This document shows positions 51,348 through 59,123 of a DNA stretch of 64,000 nucleotides, in pieces. Both the position numbers and the translations under genes were made by a program. The DNA is from Actinokineospora pegani (GTDB taxonomy: Bacteria > Actinomycetota > Actinomycetes > Mycobacteriales > Pseudonocardiaceae), in assembly GCF_009745975.1 (NCBI RefSeq), contig NZ_WHOL01000086.1:1-64000 (forward strand), read 5' to 3'. Under the pieces are notes generated by a model. The model was not told where the DNA came from. It made no database searches and worked only from the letters and a program-made list of their open reading frames with translations. Position 1 is the stretch's first letter. Each line of letters starts with the position of its first letter.

Positions 51348-52103
51348 ATGAGCAGGATCGCACTGATCACCGGCGGCAACCGCGGCCTGGGCCGCGCCTC
51401 GGCGCTGGCGCTGGGCGCCGCGGGGACCGATGTCGTCATCACCTACCGCTCGCACGCGGACGAGGCCGCCGAGGTCGTCGCCGAACTGACCGCGATGGGG
51501 CGCCAAGCCGCCGCGCTGCGCCTGGACACGACGGAATTCGGCGCATTCGCGGCCTTCGCCCGGGAGCTGGCGGGCGTGCTGGCCGCCCGGTGGGGCCGCG
51601 ACACGGTCGACGCGCTGGTCAACAACGCGGGCGCCGCGGCCGTGTCGCCGCTGGGCGAGACCTCGGCCGCGACCGTGGACTTCCTGGTCGACGTGCACTT
51701 CAAATCGGTGGTGCTGCTGACCCAGGAGCTGCTGCCGCTGCTGGCCGACGGCGGCCGGGTCCTCAACACCTCCACCGGCCTGGCCCGGTTCACCGGCCCC
51801 GGGTACTCCGTCTACGGCTCGGTCAAGGCCGCCGTGGAGACCTACACCCGCTACCTGGCCCAGGAGCTGGGCCCGCGCGGCATCGCGGTGAACGTGCTGG
51901 CCCCCGGACCGATCGCGACCGACTTCGCGGGCGGCGCCCTGCGCGACGACGAGGGCTACCGGGCGGCGCTCGCGGCGCGGACGGCCATGGGCCGGGTGGG
52001 GTCGCCCGACGACATCGGCGGTGCGGTGGCCGCGATCCTGGCCCCGGGCGCGGGGTGGGTCACCGGCCAGCGGATCGAGGCCTCCGGCGGCTCCCGGCTG
52101 TAG
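51348..52103 (+). CDS. SDR-family oxidoreductase
   Basis: The 251-residue short-chain dehydrogenase has ALITGGNRGLGRASALALGA (NADP-binding TGxxxGLG), ALVNNAGAAAVSPLGETSAA, NTSTGLARFTGPGYSVYGSVKAA (Ser, Tyr, Lys) and VLAPGPIATDFAGGALRDDE. The substrate is unknown. It precedes the MmyB-type regulator gene by 12 bp, the common SDR-MmyB pairing in actinobacteria. Confidence 0.9.
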   Translation: MSRIALITGGNRGLGRASALALGAAGTDVVITYRSHADEAAEVVAELTAMGRQAAALRLDTTEFGAFAAFARELAGVLAARWGRDTVDALVNNAGAAAVSPLGETSAATVDFLVDVHFKSVVLLTQELLPLLADGGRVLNTSTGLARFTGPGYSVYGSVKAAVETYTRYLAQELGPRGIAVNVLAPGPIATDFAGGALRDDEGYRAALAARTAMGRVGSPDDIGGAVAAILAPGAGWVTGQRIEASGGSRL

Positions 52104-52115
52104 GGTCGGCACGCG

Positions 52116-52964
52116 ATGAACACCGTGGACAGGGCCCAGTTGGCCGACTTCCTGCAGACGCGGCGCGACGCGCTGCAGCCGGAGGACGTCGGCCTGCCGC
52201 GCGGGCCGCGCAGGCGGACCGCCGGGCTGCGCCGCGAGGAGGTCGCCGCGCTGTGCGGCATGTCCGCCGACTACTACACCCGGTTGGAGCAGCGGCGCGG
52301 CCCGCAGCCCTCGGAGCAGATGCTGGCCGCCATCGCCAGGGGGCTGCGGCTGTCGCTCGACGAGCGCGACCACCTGTTCCGCCTGGCCGGGCACAACGCG
52401 CCCGGCCGCGGCGCGCTCGGCGACCACATCGGCCCCGGGATGACGCGCATCCTCGACCGGCTGGCCGACACCCCGGCCATGGTGGTCACGACCACCGCGG
52501 AGACGCTGCGCCAGACCGACCTGGCGGTGGCCCTGGTCGGCGACGAGACCCGGCACACCGGGCTGATGCGGAGCATGGTCTACCGGTGGTTCACCGACGC
52601 GGGGACGCGGTCGCTGTTCCCGGAGGAGGACCACCGGGAGCACAGCCGGGTGTTCACCTCGGACCTGCGCGCCGCCTACTCCCGGCTGGGCGGGCGCTCA
52701 CGGGCCGGGGAGCTGGTGGACGCCCTGCTCGACACCAGCGCGGAGTTCCGCGAGCGCTGGGAGGCGCACGAGGTCGGGGTGCACCGCGTGGGCCCCAAGC
52801 GGCTGCTGCACCCGGACCTGGGCCTGCTCGTGGTGCACTGCCAGACCCTGCACGACGCGGACCACTCCCAGGTTCTGCTGGTCTACACCGCCACCCCCGG
52901 CTCGGAGAGCCACGAGAAGCTCCGGCTGCTGCCGGTGCTCGGAGAAAGGCGCACAACCCCATGA
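52116..52964 (+). CDS. XRE-family regulator with MmyB-like ligand-binding domain
   Basis: The 282-residue protein has an N-terminal helix-turn-helix (about 10-80: LADFLQTRRDALQPEDVGLP, RRTAGLRREEVAALCGMSAD, YYTRLEQRRGPQPSEQMLAA) and the MmyB domain (about 110-270: TPAMVVTTTAETLRQTDLAV, FTSDLRAAYSRLGGRSRAGE, WEAHEVGVHRVGPKRLLHPD, LGLLVVHCQTLHDADHSQVL, VYTATPGSESHEKLRLLPVL). The domain may bind a fatty acid. It probably controls the SDR operon via the palindromes at 51305-51325. Its last codon overlaps the hydrolase start. Confidence 0.9.
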   Translation: MNTVDRAQLADFLQTRRDALQPEDVGLPRGPRRRTAGLRREEVAALCGMSADYYTRLEQRRGPQPSEQMLAAIARGLRLSLDERDHLFRLAGHNAPGRGALGDHIGPGMTRILDRLADTPAMVVTTTAETLRQTDLAVALVGDETRHTGLMRSMVYRWFTDAGTRSLFPEEDHREHSRVFTSDLRAAYSRLGGRSRAGELVDALLDTSAEFRERWEAHEVGVHRVGPKRLLHPDLGLLVVHCQTLHDADHSQVLLVYTATPGSESHEKLRLLPVLGERRTTP

Positions 52965-53530
52965 GCCGTGAGGTCCTGCTGTTCCACCACGCCCTGGGAC
53001 TCACCCCCGGTGTGCTCTCCATCGCCGACGACCTGCGCGCCGCCGGGCACACCGTGCACACACCAGACCTGTTCGGGGGCAGGACGTTCGACAGCGTCAT
53101 CGAGGCCGTCACCCACGCCCACGACATCGGGTTGGACGAGATCACCGCGCTCGGGGTGGCCGCGGCGGCCGACCTGCCGCACGACGTGGTCTACGCCGGG
53201 TTCTCGCTGGGTGTGCTGCCCGCGCAGAAGCTGGCGCAGTTGCGGCCGGGCGCGGGCGGGGCGCTGCTGTTCCACTCGTGCCTGCCGCTGGAGACCTTCG
53301 GGCCGTGGCCCGCGGGCGTCCCGGTGCAGGTGCACGCGATGGACGAGGACCCGTTCTTCGTCGACGACGGCGACCTGGCGGCGGCGGAGGCGCTGGTGGC
53401 GGCCGTGCCGGGGGCGGAACTGCACCTGTACCCGGGCAAGGGGCACCTGTTCGCCGACCCCTCGCGCGGCGACCACGACCCGGACGCGGCGGCGCTGCTG
53501 CTGCGGCGGGTGCTGGCGTTCCTCAACTGA
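52961..53530 (+). CDS. Dienelactone-hydrolase-family protein
   Basis: The ATG at 52961 overlaps the regulator stop. The 189-residue alpha/beta hydrolase has LFHHALGLTPGVLSIADDLR, VHTPDLFGGRTFDSVIEAVT, VYAGFSLGVLPAQKLAQLRP, VQVHAMDEDPFFVDDGD (acid) and LYPGKGHLFADPS (His). The nucleophile is Ser in GFSLG, whereas classical dienelactone hydrolases use Cys. Substrate unknown. It converges with the LspA-like gene with an eight-base overlap. Confidence 0.85.
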   Translation: MSREVLLFHHALGLTPGVLSIADDLRAAGHTVHTPDLFGGRTFDSVIEAVTHAHDIGLDEITALGVAAAADLPHDVVYAGFSLGVLPAQKLAQLRPGAGGALLFHSCLPLETFGPWPAGVPVQVHAMDEDPFFVDDGDLAAAEALVAAVPGAELHLYPGKGHLFADPSRGDHDPDAAALLLRRVLAFLN

Positions 53531-54026
53531 GGCGCGCGCGGTCCTCGGCGTCTCGGGCCATGAGCATGCTCACGACCCGGCCCGCGAGGATGAGCACCAC
53601 GCCCACGGCGATCAGGACGTCGTCGAGGTTGAACGTGGGCAGCCAGGGGTGGTGCAGGTAGTCGGTCACCATGCCGTCGTCGGCGCGGTCGATGAAGTTC
53701 GCCGCCGCGCCCGCCACCGCGAGGGCCAGCCCGACCCGGCTGACCGCGTCGAGCCGGGGCGCCGAGAGCAGGCCGAGCACCACCGCGCCCGAGGTCAGGG
53801 CCGTCATCCCGATCCACACGGCGGGACCGGCGCCGACCCCGAAGGCGATGCCGGGGCTGACGTCGAGCCGCAGCACGACCGGGCCCAGCGGCACCGAGCG
53901 GCCGTCGGCGAGGACCGAGGCCAGTGCCGAGTTGGCCATCAGCAGCGCCGCGATCAGCACGACCACCGCGCCCACCAGCGCCATCCTGGTCCACACGCCG
54001 TGTAGGTCCTCAGTCACTGATCCCAC
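53523..54026 (-). CDS. Signal peptidase II (LspA) paralogue
   Basis: The 167-residue protein has four membrane segments. The LspA active-site motifs are GAAANFIDRADDGMVTDYLH (family GGALGNLIDR, first catalytic Asp) and PTFNLDDVLIAVGVVLILAG (family FNxAD, second catalytic Asp). The N-terminal part is shorter and less conserved than in housekeeping LspA. It probably still cleaves prolipoproteins or a special substrate. A main lspA elsewhere in the genome is expected. Confidence 0.75.
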   Translation of the reverse strand: MGSVTEDLHGVWTRMALVGAVVVLIAALLMANSALASVLADGRSVPLGPVVLRLDVSPGIAFGVGAGPAVWIGMTALTSGAVVLGLLSAPRLDAVSRVGLALAVAGAAANFIDRADDGMVTDYLHHPWLPTFNLDDVLIAVGVVLILAGRVVSMLMARDAEDRARLS

Positions 54027-54118
54027 CCTACTGGCGGTCGCGCGGTGTGACGCACGGCCTGTTCGCCGGGTGGGAGGCGAACAGGCAGACTCCGGTGCGA
54101 GCCGAGGGGAGCACGCCC

Positions 54119-54646
54119 GTGTCGATGGGGTTGCGGTTGCTGCGGGTGGCCCTGCCCGCCTACCTGCCCGCCCGGGCGGGGGCCGACGTGCTCGCCCCGG
54201 CGACCACCCGGTTCCTGGTGGTCCCGGGCGACCTGGACGTCCTGCGGCACATGAACAACGGCAGGTACCTGTCCATCATGGACGTGGCGAGGATGGACCT
54301 GTTCACCAAGACCGGCCTGTGGCGCACCGCCGCCGACAACGGCTGGCACCCGGTCGTGGCCGCGCAGACCATCGCCTACCGCCGCTCGCTGCGGCTGTGG
54401 GAGCGGTTCACGGTGCGCACGCGGCTGATCGGCGTCGACAGCCACAACCTCTACTTCGACCAGCGGTTCCGACTGGGCGAGGTGGAGTGCGCGCGGGCGG
54501 TGGTCGGCTGCCGCTTCCTGCGCCGCACGGGCGGGTCGGTCACCCCCGCGGAGCTGGCCGAGGCGTTCGGCGGGTTCGGCGAGCTGCCCGAGCTGCCCGC
54601 GTGGGTGCCGCGGTGGGCGACCGACCTGCGGGCGGCCACGGCCTAG
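54119..54646 (+). CDS. THEM6-like acyl-CoA thioesterase (hotdog fold)
   Basis: The GTG at 54119, after the Shine-Dalgarno GAGGGGAG, gives 175 residues. The start MGLRLLRVALPAYLPARAGA and the hotdog core VVPGDLDVLRHMNNGRYLSI, MDVARMDLFTKTGLWRTAAD, RSLRLWERFTVRTRLIGVDS fit the THEM6/4HBT group, in which HMNNGRYL is the helix-start active site. It hydrolyses an acyl-CoA. It diverges from the LspA-like gene and converges with the DUF1707 gene, with two bases between the stops. Confidence 0.85.
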   Translation: MSMGLRLLRVALPAYLPARAGADVLAPATTRFLVVPGDLDVLRHMNNGRYLSIMDVARMDLFTKTGLWRTAADNGWHPVVAAQTIAYRRSLRLWERFTVRTRLIGVDSHNLYFDQRFRLGEVECARAVVGCRFLRRTGGSVTPAELAEAFGGFGELPELPAWVPRWATDLRAATA

Positions 54647-54648
54647 GC

Positions 54649-55083
54649 TCAGTGCCGCCAGGCCGGGATCTGGCGGCGGTCCTGCCTCTCCCGGTGCGAC
54701 GAGGCGGACTTGTAGGTCACCGCGGCAATGGCGATCGTGGGGATCAGCAGCCACACCGGCCAGAAGTGCACGTCGTCGGAGAACTGGAAGTAGACCAGCC
54801 CCCAGACGAGCAGGTTGATGGCGACGGTGACGATCCACCAGGTCCAGACGACGCGGACCCATTTGGGCACGCGCGAGGGCTTCCGCGCGACCTGACCGGT
54901 GCTGATCGGCAGGTCGGTGAACAGCGCGGAGATGTCGCCGTAGGTGGCGGCGGCGCCGACCTTGGTGAGGCGCTCGTCGTACTCGGTGAGCGTGAGCCTG
55001 CCCTGGGCGTGGGCCGCGCGCAGCTCGTCGGCGGCGATGCGGCGGTCGTCGTCGGAGATGCGGGTGTCGCGGCTGTGCGCCAT
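54649..55083 (-). CDS. DUF1707 and 2TM-domain protein
   Basis: The 144-residue protein begins with a DUF1707 domain (RISDDDRRIAADELRAAHAQ, GRLTLTEYDERLTKVGAAAT, YGDISALFTDLP, residues about 8-62). The C-terminal half has two membrane segments (WWIVTVAINLLVWGLVYFQF, WPVWLLIPTIAIAAVTYKSA). DUF1707 is an actinobacterial N-terminal module of unknown role found in small membrane proteins. The gene is divergent from the tetR-type gene and the shared region holds a strong palindrome. Confidence 0.9.
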   Translation of the reverse strand: MAHSRDTRISDDDRRIAADELRAAHAQGRLTLTEYDERLTKVGAAATYGDISALFTDLPISTGQVARKPSRVPKWVRVVWTWWIVTVAINLLVWGLVYFQFSDDVHFWPVWLLIPTIAIAAVTYKSASSHRERQDRRQIPAWRH

Positions 55084-55107
55084 CGTGACGGGTCCCCTCG
55101 GCCTTGA

Positions 55108-55129
55108 TCTGACACGACATCGTGTCAGA
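55108..55129. promoter_or_regulatory. Perfect palindrome, probable TetR operator
   Basis: TCTGACACGA (55108-55117) and its exact complement TCGTGTCAGA (55120-55129) are separated by CA. A shorter related palindrome, TGACGATGTCA, follows at 55142-55152. Both lie in the 82-bp region between the DUF1707 gene and the tetR-type gene, so the regulator probably controls both genes. Confidence 0.65.
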
Positions 55130-55165
55130 CGTTCTGGACTGTGACGATGTCAGTAGGCTGCGGCC

Positions 55166-55822
55166 ATGGTCAAGAGCGGACAGGCTGTGACTGACGCCAC
55201 TTCAGGCGCCCGCCGCTATGGTGGCCGGGAAGCCAGCGAGCGCCAGGACGAACGCCGGACGCGGCTCGTCGACGCCGCGCTGGACCTGTTCGGCACCCAG
55301 GGCTACGCGGCGTCGTCGGTCAAGCACGTCTGCGACCGCGCCGGGCTGACCCAGCGCTACTTCTACGAGTCCTTCACCGACCGCGAGCAGTTGCTGCGCC
55401 ACGTCTACGACCAGCAGACCGACCGCGCCCGCGCCGCCGTGTCCGACGCGGTCGCCGGGGCGGGTGAGGACATGGCCGACCGCATCCGGGCCGGGTTGAC
55501 CGCGCTGATCGACACGCTCACCGCCGACCCGCGGCGGGGCCGGGTGATGCTCATCGAGATCGTCGGCGTCAGCCCCGAACTGGAGACCCACCGGCGCGGG
55601 GTGATGCACGAGTTCGTCCGCTACATCGCGGGCCTGGTGCCGGACGAGGCCGGGACACTGCCCCCGCACCGGCTCGAGACCGGGGTGATGGTGCTGGTCG
55701 GCGGCGTCACCGAGGTGCTCGTCGACCACATCCTCGGCTACCGCTCCACCCCGGCGCCGGAGCTGGTGGAGATCATCGCCGCGCTGTTCTGGGGCGGCTA
55801 CCGCGCGCTCGGCAAGTGCTGA
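55166..55822 (+). CDS. TetR-family transcriptional regulator
   Basis: The 218-residue protein has a TetR helix-turn-helix (about 28-75: RRTRLVDAALDLFGTQGYAA, SSVKHVCDRAGLTQRYFYES, FTDREQLLRHVYDQQTDRAR) and a helical ligand domain. The C-terminal part LETGVMVLVGGVTEVLVDHI resembles TetR_C_33-type regulators linked to lipid metabolism. It probably binds the palindrome at 55108-55129. Confidence 0.9.
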   Translation: MVKSGQAVTDATSGARRYGGREASERQDERRTRLVDAALDLFGTQGYAASSVKHVCDRAGLTQRYFYESFTDREQLLRHVYDQQTDRARAAVSDAVAGAGEDMADRIRAGLTALIDTLTADPRRGRVMLIEIVGVSPELETHRRGVMHEFVRYIAGLVPDEAGTLPPHRLETGVMVLVGGVTEVLVDHILGYRSTPAPELVEIIAALFWGGYRALGKC

Positions 55823-55877
55823 TCGCGCCCGCTCAGACAGCCCGGCCCCAGGACGGGAACCGGCGTAAAATGGGGAC

Positions 55878-56750
55878 GTGCGGACCAAGCCGACCCTGAG
55901 CTTCACCCCGATCGGACCGCCACTGCCCCGGACCAGGGAGCTGGGCCCGGTGGTGGAACTGGTCGCCGGTGGCGGGGTCCTGGTGCTCAGCGGGGCCGGG
56001 TTGTCGACCGAGTCCGGCATCCCGGACTACCGGGGCCACGCGGGCAGCCTGCGCAAGCACACCCCGATGACCTACGGCGAGTTCGTGGGCTCCGCCGACG
56101 CGCGGCGGCGCTACTGGGCCCGCAGCCACGTCGGCTGGCGCACGATCGCGCGGGCCGATCCCAACGCCGGGCACCGCGCGGTGGCGGAGCTGCGCCGGGG
56201 CGGGCTGGTGGCGGGGGTCATCACGCAGAACGTGGACGGACTGCACCAGGCGGCGGGCACGACGTCGGTCGTGGAACTGCACGGCGGCCTGGACCGCGTG
56301 CTGTGCCTGGATTGCGGGGACGTCACCGCGCGCGCCGAGTTGGACCGGCGGTTGGCCGCGGCCAACCCCGACTTCGCCCACACCACGGCCGAGGTCAACC
56401 CCGACGGCGATGTGGCACTGCCGCAGCACCTGGTTGACCGCTTCCACGTGGTCGACTGCTCAGGCTGCCACGGGACCCTGAAACCGGATGTCGTCTTCTT
56501 CGGCGAGAACGTGCCCCGCCCCCGCGTGGAACTGTGCAACGCCCTGGTCGACCGCGCCCGCGCCGTCCTCGTGCTGGGCAGCTCCCTGACGGTCATGTCC
56601 GGTCTGCGCTTCGTCCGCCGCGCCCACGCCGCGTCGATCCCGGTCGCGATCGTCAACCAGGGCGAGACCCGGGGCGACCCCCACGCGGCGCACCGCGTGG
56701 ACCTGCCCCTGGGTCCCGCGCTCACCGATCTCGCGCGCCTGCTCGCGTGA
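55878..56750 (+). CDS. Sirtuin, NAD-dependent protein deacylase
   Basis: From the GTG at 55878 the protein has 290 residues. Sirtuin motifs are VLVLSGAGLSTESGIPDYRG, VITQNVDGLHQAAG, the catalytic His in VVELHGGLDRV, and PDVVFFGENVPR. The zinc site has LCLDCG and CSGCHG. SSLTVMSGLRFVRRAH and VAIVNQGETRGD complete the NAD pocket. The protein removes acyl groups from lysines, possibly on acyl-CoA synthetases. The gene appears monocistronic and converges with the CsbD gene. Confidence 0.95.
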   Translation: MRTKPTLSFTPIGPPLPRTRELGPVVELVAGGGVLVLSGAGLSTESGIPDYRGHAGSLRKHTPMTYGEFVGSADARRRYWARSHVGWRTIARADPNAGHRAVAELRRGGLVAGVITQNVDGLHQAAGTTSVVELHGGLDRVLCLDCGDVTARAELDRRLAAANPDFAHTTAEVNPDGDVALPQHLVDRFHVVDCSGCHGTLKPDVVFFGENVPRPRVELCNALVDRARAVLVLGSSLTVMSGLRFVRRAHAASIPVAIVNQGETRGDPHAAHRVDLPLGPALTDLARLLA

Positions 56751-56957
56751 TCAGCGCTTGATCGACCTCTTCACCTTGTCCGCGGCGTCGCCCACGGCGT
56801 CCTTGACGTCGTCGGCGGCCTTCTTCAGGCCCGCCTTGGCCTGGTCGTACTTGCCCTCCTGGCGCAGCTCCTCGTCACCGGTGACGGTGCCCGTCGCCTC
56901 CTTGGCCTTGCCGCCCAGGTCCTCGGCCTTGTTCTCGAACTTGTCGCCGACCGACAT
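56751..56957 (-). CDS. CsbD-like stress protein
   Basis: The 68-residue highly charged protein reads MSVGDKFENKAEDLGGKAKE, ATGTVTGDEELRQEGKYDQA, KAGLKKAADDVKDAVGDAAD. It matches the CsbD family (KAEDxxGKxKExxGxxTGDxxLxxEGKxDQ). GAGGAGGGC lies before the ATG at 56957. CsbD proteins are induced by general stress, often through SigB-type sigma factors. Its function is unknown. Confidence 0.9.
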   Translation of the reverse strand: MSVGDKFENKAEDLGGKAKEATGTVTGDEELRQEGKYDQAKAGLKKAADDVKDAVGDAADKVKRSIKR

Positions 56958-57059
56958 CGTGCCCTCCTCGTGAACCACTGTTGCCTACGGCAGGTGAGGT
57001 ACCCAGGAGGGTGCACAATCACTCGCTGGTGTCGTCTTCGTCTCCAAGGGAGCGTGAGT

Positions 57060-57767
57060 GTGAGCACGGACGCGGTGCAGGCCCGGCACGAGCGGGTGGA
57101 CGTCCTCGACCACGTGGTGTGGTCGGCGCTGGCCGGGCCGCTGGCCGGGCTGGCCGTGCGGCGCGGGCGCGCGGCGCGACTGCCCGCCGAGGTGTCGCCG
57201 TTCTGCGCGGTCGAGCCGGGCAGCGGGGCGTGGGACGACCTGGCGCGGCTGATGGGGCCGGGTGGGGAAGTCCTGCTCGCCGACCCGGACCCCGGCATCC
57301 CGCGCGCCTGGGAGCGGTTGGCGACCATCGCGGGCGTGCAGTTGGTCGACGACGGCGTGGTGGGCGAGGTCGCCCCCGAGGTCGTCGCGCTGACCCGCGC
57401 GGACGTGCCGGAGATGCTCGACCTGACCGCCCGCACGCAGCCGGGCCCGTTCCTGGACCGCACCATCGAGATGGGGTCCTACCTGGGCGTTCGGGACGGG
57501 GGCGGGCTGGTGGCGATGGCGGGCGAGCGGATGCGCGTGCCCGGCTGGACCGAGATCAGCGCCGTGTGCACCGCTGACTCGCACCGCGGCCGGGGCTTGG
57601 CCTCGACGCTCGTCCGCGCCGTCGTCGCGGGCATCCGCGAGCGCGGCGACCGCCCGATGCTGCACACCGGGGCCGCCAACACGGGCGCGATCCGGCTCTA
57701 CGAGGAGCTGGGTTTCCGGCTGCGCCGCGAACTCGACTTCGCCTCGTTCCGCGTCCCGGGGCTCTGA
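57060..57767 (+). CDS. FR47-like GNAT acetyltransferase
   Basis: The GTG at 57060 is nine bases after CAAGGGA; a GTG at 57054 is also in frame. The 235-residue protein has its GNAT domain in the C-terminal half: ALTRADVPEMLDLTARTQPG, GGGLVAMAGERMRVPGWTEI, SAVCTADSHRGRGLASTLVR (acetyl-CoA loop) and LHTGAANTGAIRLYEELGFR. Acceptor unknown. Confidence 0.85.
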   Translation: MSTDAVQARHERVDVLDHVVWSALAGPLAGLAVRRGRAARLPAEVSPFCAVEPGSGAWDDLARLMGPGGEVLLADPDPGIPRAWERLATIAGVQLVDDGVVGEVAPEVVALTRADVPEMLDLTARTQPGPFLDRTIEMGSYLGVRDGGGLVAMAGERMRVPGWTEISAVCTADSHRGRGLASTLVRAVVAGIRERGDRPMLHTGAANTGAIRLYEELGFRLRRELDFASFRVPGL

Positions 57768-57777
57768 CCACGCTCGC

Positions 57778-58209
57778 TCAGGGGTGCATCCGCGCCCCCT
57801 TGAGGACCTTGTCGACGGTGTTCTTGGGGCCGTGGACGCCGATGCCCACCAGGTCCAGTCGCGAGCGCGGCACCGCGGCGACGGCCGCCCGGTTGTCCCG
57901 GTCGTTGCCGGTGGCGAACAGGTCCGCGGTGAAGACGGAGATCCGCAGACCCCGGCCGAGGGCGCGCTCGTGCGCGGCGGTCACGGTCTCCTCGCCGCCC
58001 TGGAGCACGAGCACCGGCTGGCCCAGCATCGGCAGGTACTCGGTGCCGTCCGCGTCGAGGTAGGGCTCGCCCACGCGCTCGGGCACGGCGGCGGTGAGCC
58101 CGCTGACCAGGAAGGCGGTGACGTTCAGCTCCTGCCACGGCAGGAGGCCGTCGCGCAGCAGCACGGCGAACTTGGTGTCGAAGCGAACTGGCTCGTTGTC
58201 CTGTGTCAC
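57778..58209 (-). CDS. DUF2000 family protein
   Basis: The GTG at 58209 gives 143 residues: RFDTKFAVLLRDGLLPWQEL, NVTAFLVSGLTAAVPERVGE, YLPMLGQPVLVLQGGEETVT, HERALGRGLRISVFTADLFA, and LVGIGVHGPKNTVDKVLKGA. This is the full DUF2000 fold, related to peptidyl-tRNA hydrolase II but without proven activity. The gene diverges from an AraC-type regulator gene, 49 bp apart, and is probably its target. Confidence 0.9.
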   Translation of the reverse strand: MTQDNEPVRFDTKFAVLLRDGLLPWQELNVTAFLVSGLTAAVPERVGEPYLDADGTEYLPMLGQPVLVLQGGEETVTAAHERALGRGLRISVFTADLFATGNDRDNRAAVAAVPRSRLDLVGIGVHGPKNTVDKVLKGARMHP

Positions 58210-58258
58210 CCCGACAGTCTCAGCGGGTGCGCGGCTCCCGGTCTTGTACGTTCTTAGC

Positions 58259-59077
58259 GTGCCCGACCGCGCCGAGATCTCCGCCTGGCGGCCCTCGCTC
58301 GCGGGCGTGCGGGAGGTGCTGCACGCGCGGTTCACCGAGCACGCCTACCCCGCGCACACGCACGACGCGTGGACGGTGCTGATCATCGATTCCGGGGCCG
58401 TGCGCTACGACCTCGACCACCACGAGCACGGCGCGCTGCGCTCCCAGGTCACGATCCTGCCCCCGCACGTGCCGCACGACGGCCGCAACGCCACCGCCGA
58501 CGGGTTCCGCAAGCGGGTCATCTACCTGGAGCCCGACACCCTCGACCCGGCGCTGGCGGGCGCGGCCGTCGACAACCCGGCGGTCGTCGACCCCGTCCTG
58601 CGCGACCGGGTCGACCAGCTCCACCGGGTGCTGGCCCCGCACCACGAGGACCTCGAGGCCGAGAGCCGCCTGGCCCTGATCCGCGACCGCCTGCTGCGCC
58701 ACCTCGGCCGCCCCGAGCAGCACGCCCCCGACGACGCCACCCTCGCCCACCACCTTCGCGACCTGCTCGACAGCCGCACCGTCGAGGGCCTGCCCCTCGC
58801 CGAGGCGGCCGCGGTCCTGCACGCCCACCCCGCCCATCTCGTCCGCTCGTTCAGCGCCGAGTTCGGCCTGCCGCCGCACCGCTACCTCACCGGCCGCCGC
58901 CTCGACCTGGCCCGCCGCCTGCTGCTCGAGGGCCTGCGCCCCGCCGAGGTCGCCCCGGCCGCGGGTTTCTACGACCAGAGCCACCTCACCCGCCACTTCA
59001 AGCGCCTCTTGGGCGTCCCGCCCCACCGCTTCCGCTCGGTCCCCCGACGCTTTGGCGACACCGCACCCGTGGTCTAA
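58259..59077 (+). CDS. AraC-family regulator with cupin sensor
   Basis: The GTG at 58259 gives 272 residues. The N-terminal cupin (about 15-110) has FTEHAYPAHTHDAWTVLIID and LPPHVPHDGRNATADGFRKR. The C-terminal AraC double helix-turn-helix (about 165-265) has LAEAAAVLHAHPAHLVRSFS and EVAPAAGFYDQSHLTRHFKR, then LLGVPPHRF. It is divergent from the DUF2000 gene, a pairing seen often in actinobacteria. It probably responds to a small molecule. Confidence 0.9.
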   Translation: MPDRAEISAWRPSLAGVREVLHARFTEHAYPAHTHDAWTVLIIDSGAVRYDLDHHEHGALRSQVTILPPHVPHDGRNATADGFRKRVIYLEPDTLDPALAGAAVDNPAVVDPVLRDRVDQLHRVLAPHHEDLEAESRLALIRDRLLRHLGRPEQHAPDDATLAHHLRDLLDSRTVEGLPLAEAAAVLHAHPAHLVRSFSAEFGLPPHRYLTGRRLDLARRLLLEGLRPAEVAPAAGFYDQSHLTRHFKRLLGVPPHRFRSVPRRFGDTAPVV

Positions 59078-59080
59078 AAT
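59052..59080 (+). promoter_or_regulatory. Likely promoter of the HSP18-type regulator gene, leaderless
   Basis: TTGGCG at 59052-59057 and TAAAAT at 59075-59080 are separated by 17 bp. Transcription would start about seven bases after the -10, at the ATG at 59089 or one or two bases before. The mRNA would therefore be leaderless. No Shine-Dalgarno is present, in agreement. Confidence 0.55.
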
Positions 59081-59123
59081 GTCGTCTTATGGACGACGAA
59101 TCTCGAGTCATCGAAAGGACGAC
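59081..59123. promoter_or_regulatory. Paired 6-5-6 palindromes at the start of the HSP18-type regulator gene
   Basis: GTCGTC-TTATG-GACGAC (59081-59097) covers the predicted transcription start and the ATG. GTCATC-GAAAG-GACGAC (59107-59123) lies in the first codons. The two sites start exactly 26 bp apart. The same architecture with the same 26-bp spacing occurs upstream of hsp20 (60687-60729). The sites suggest autorepression. Confidence 0.65.
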
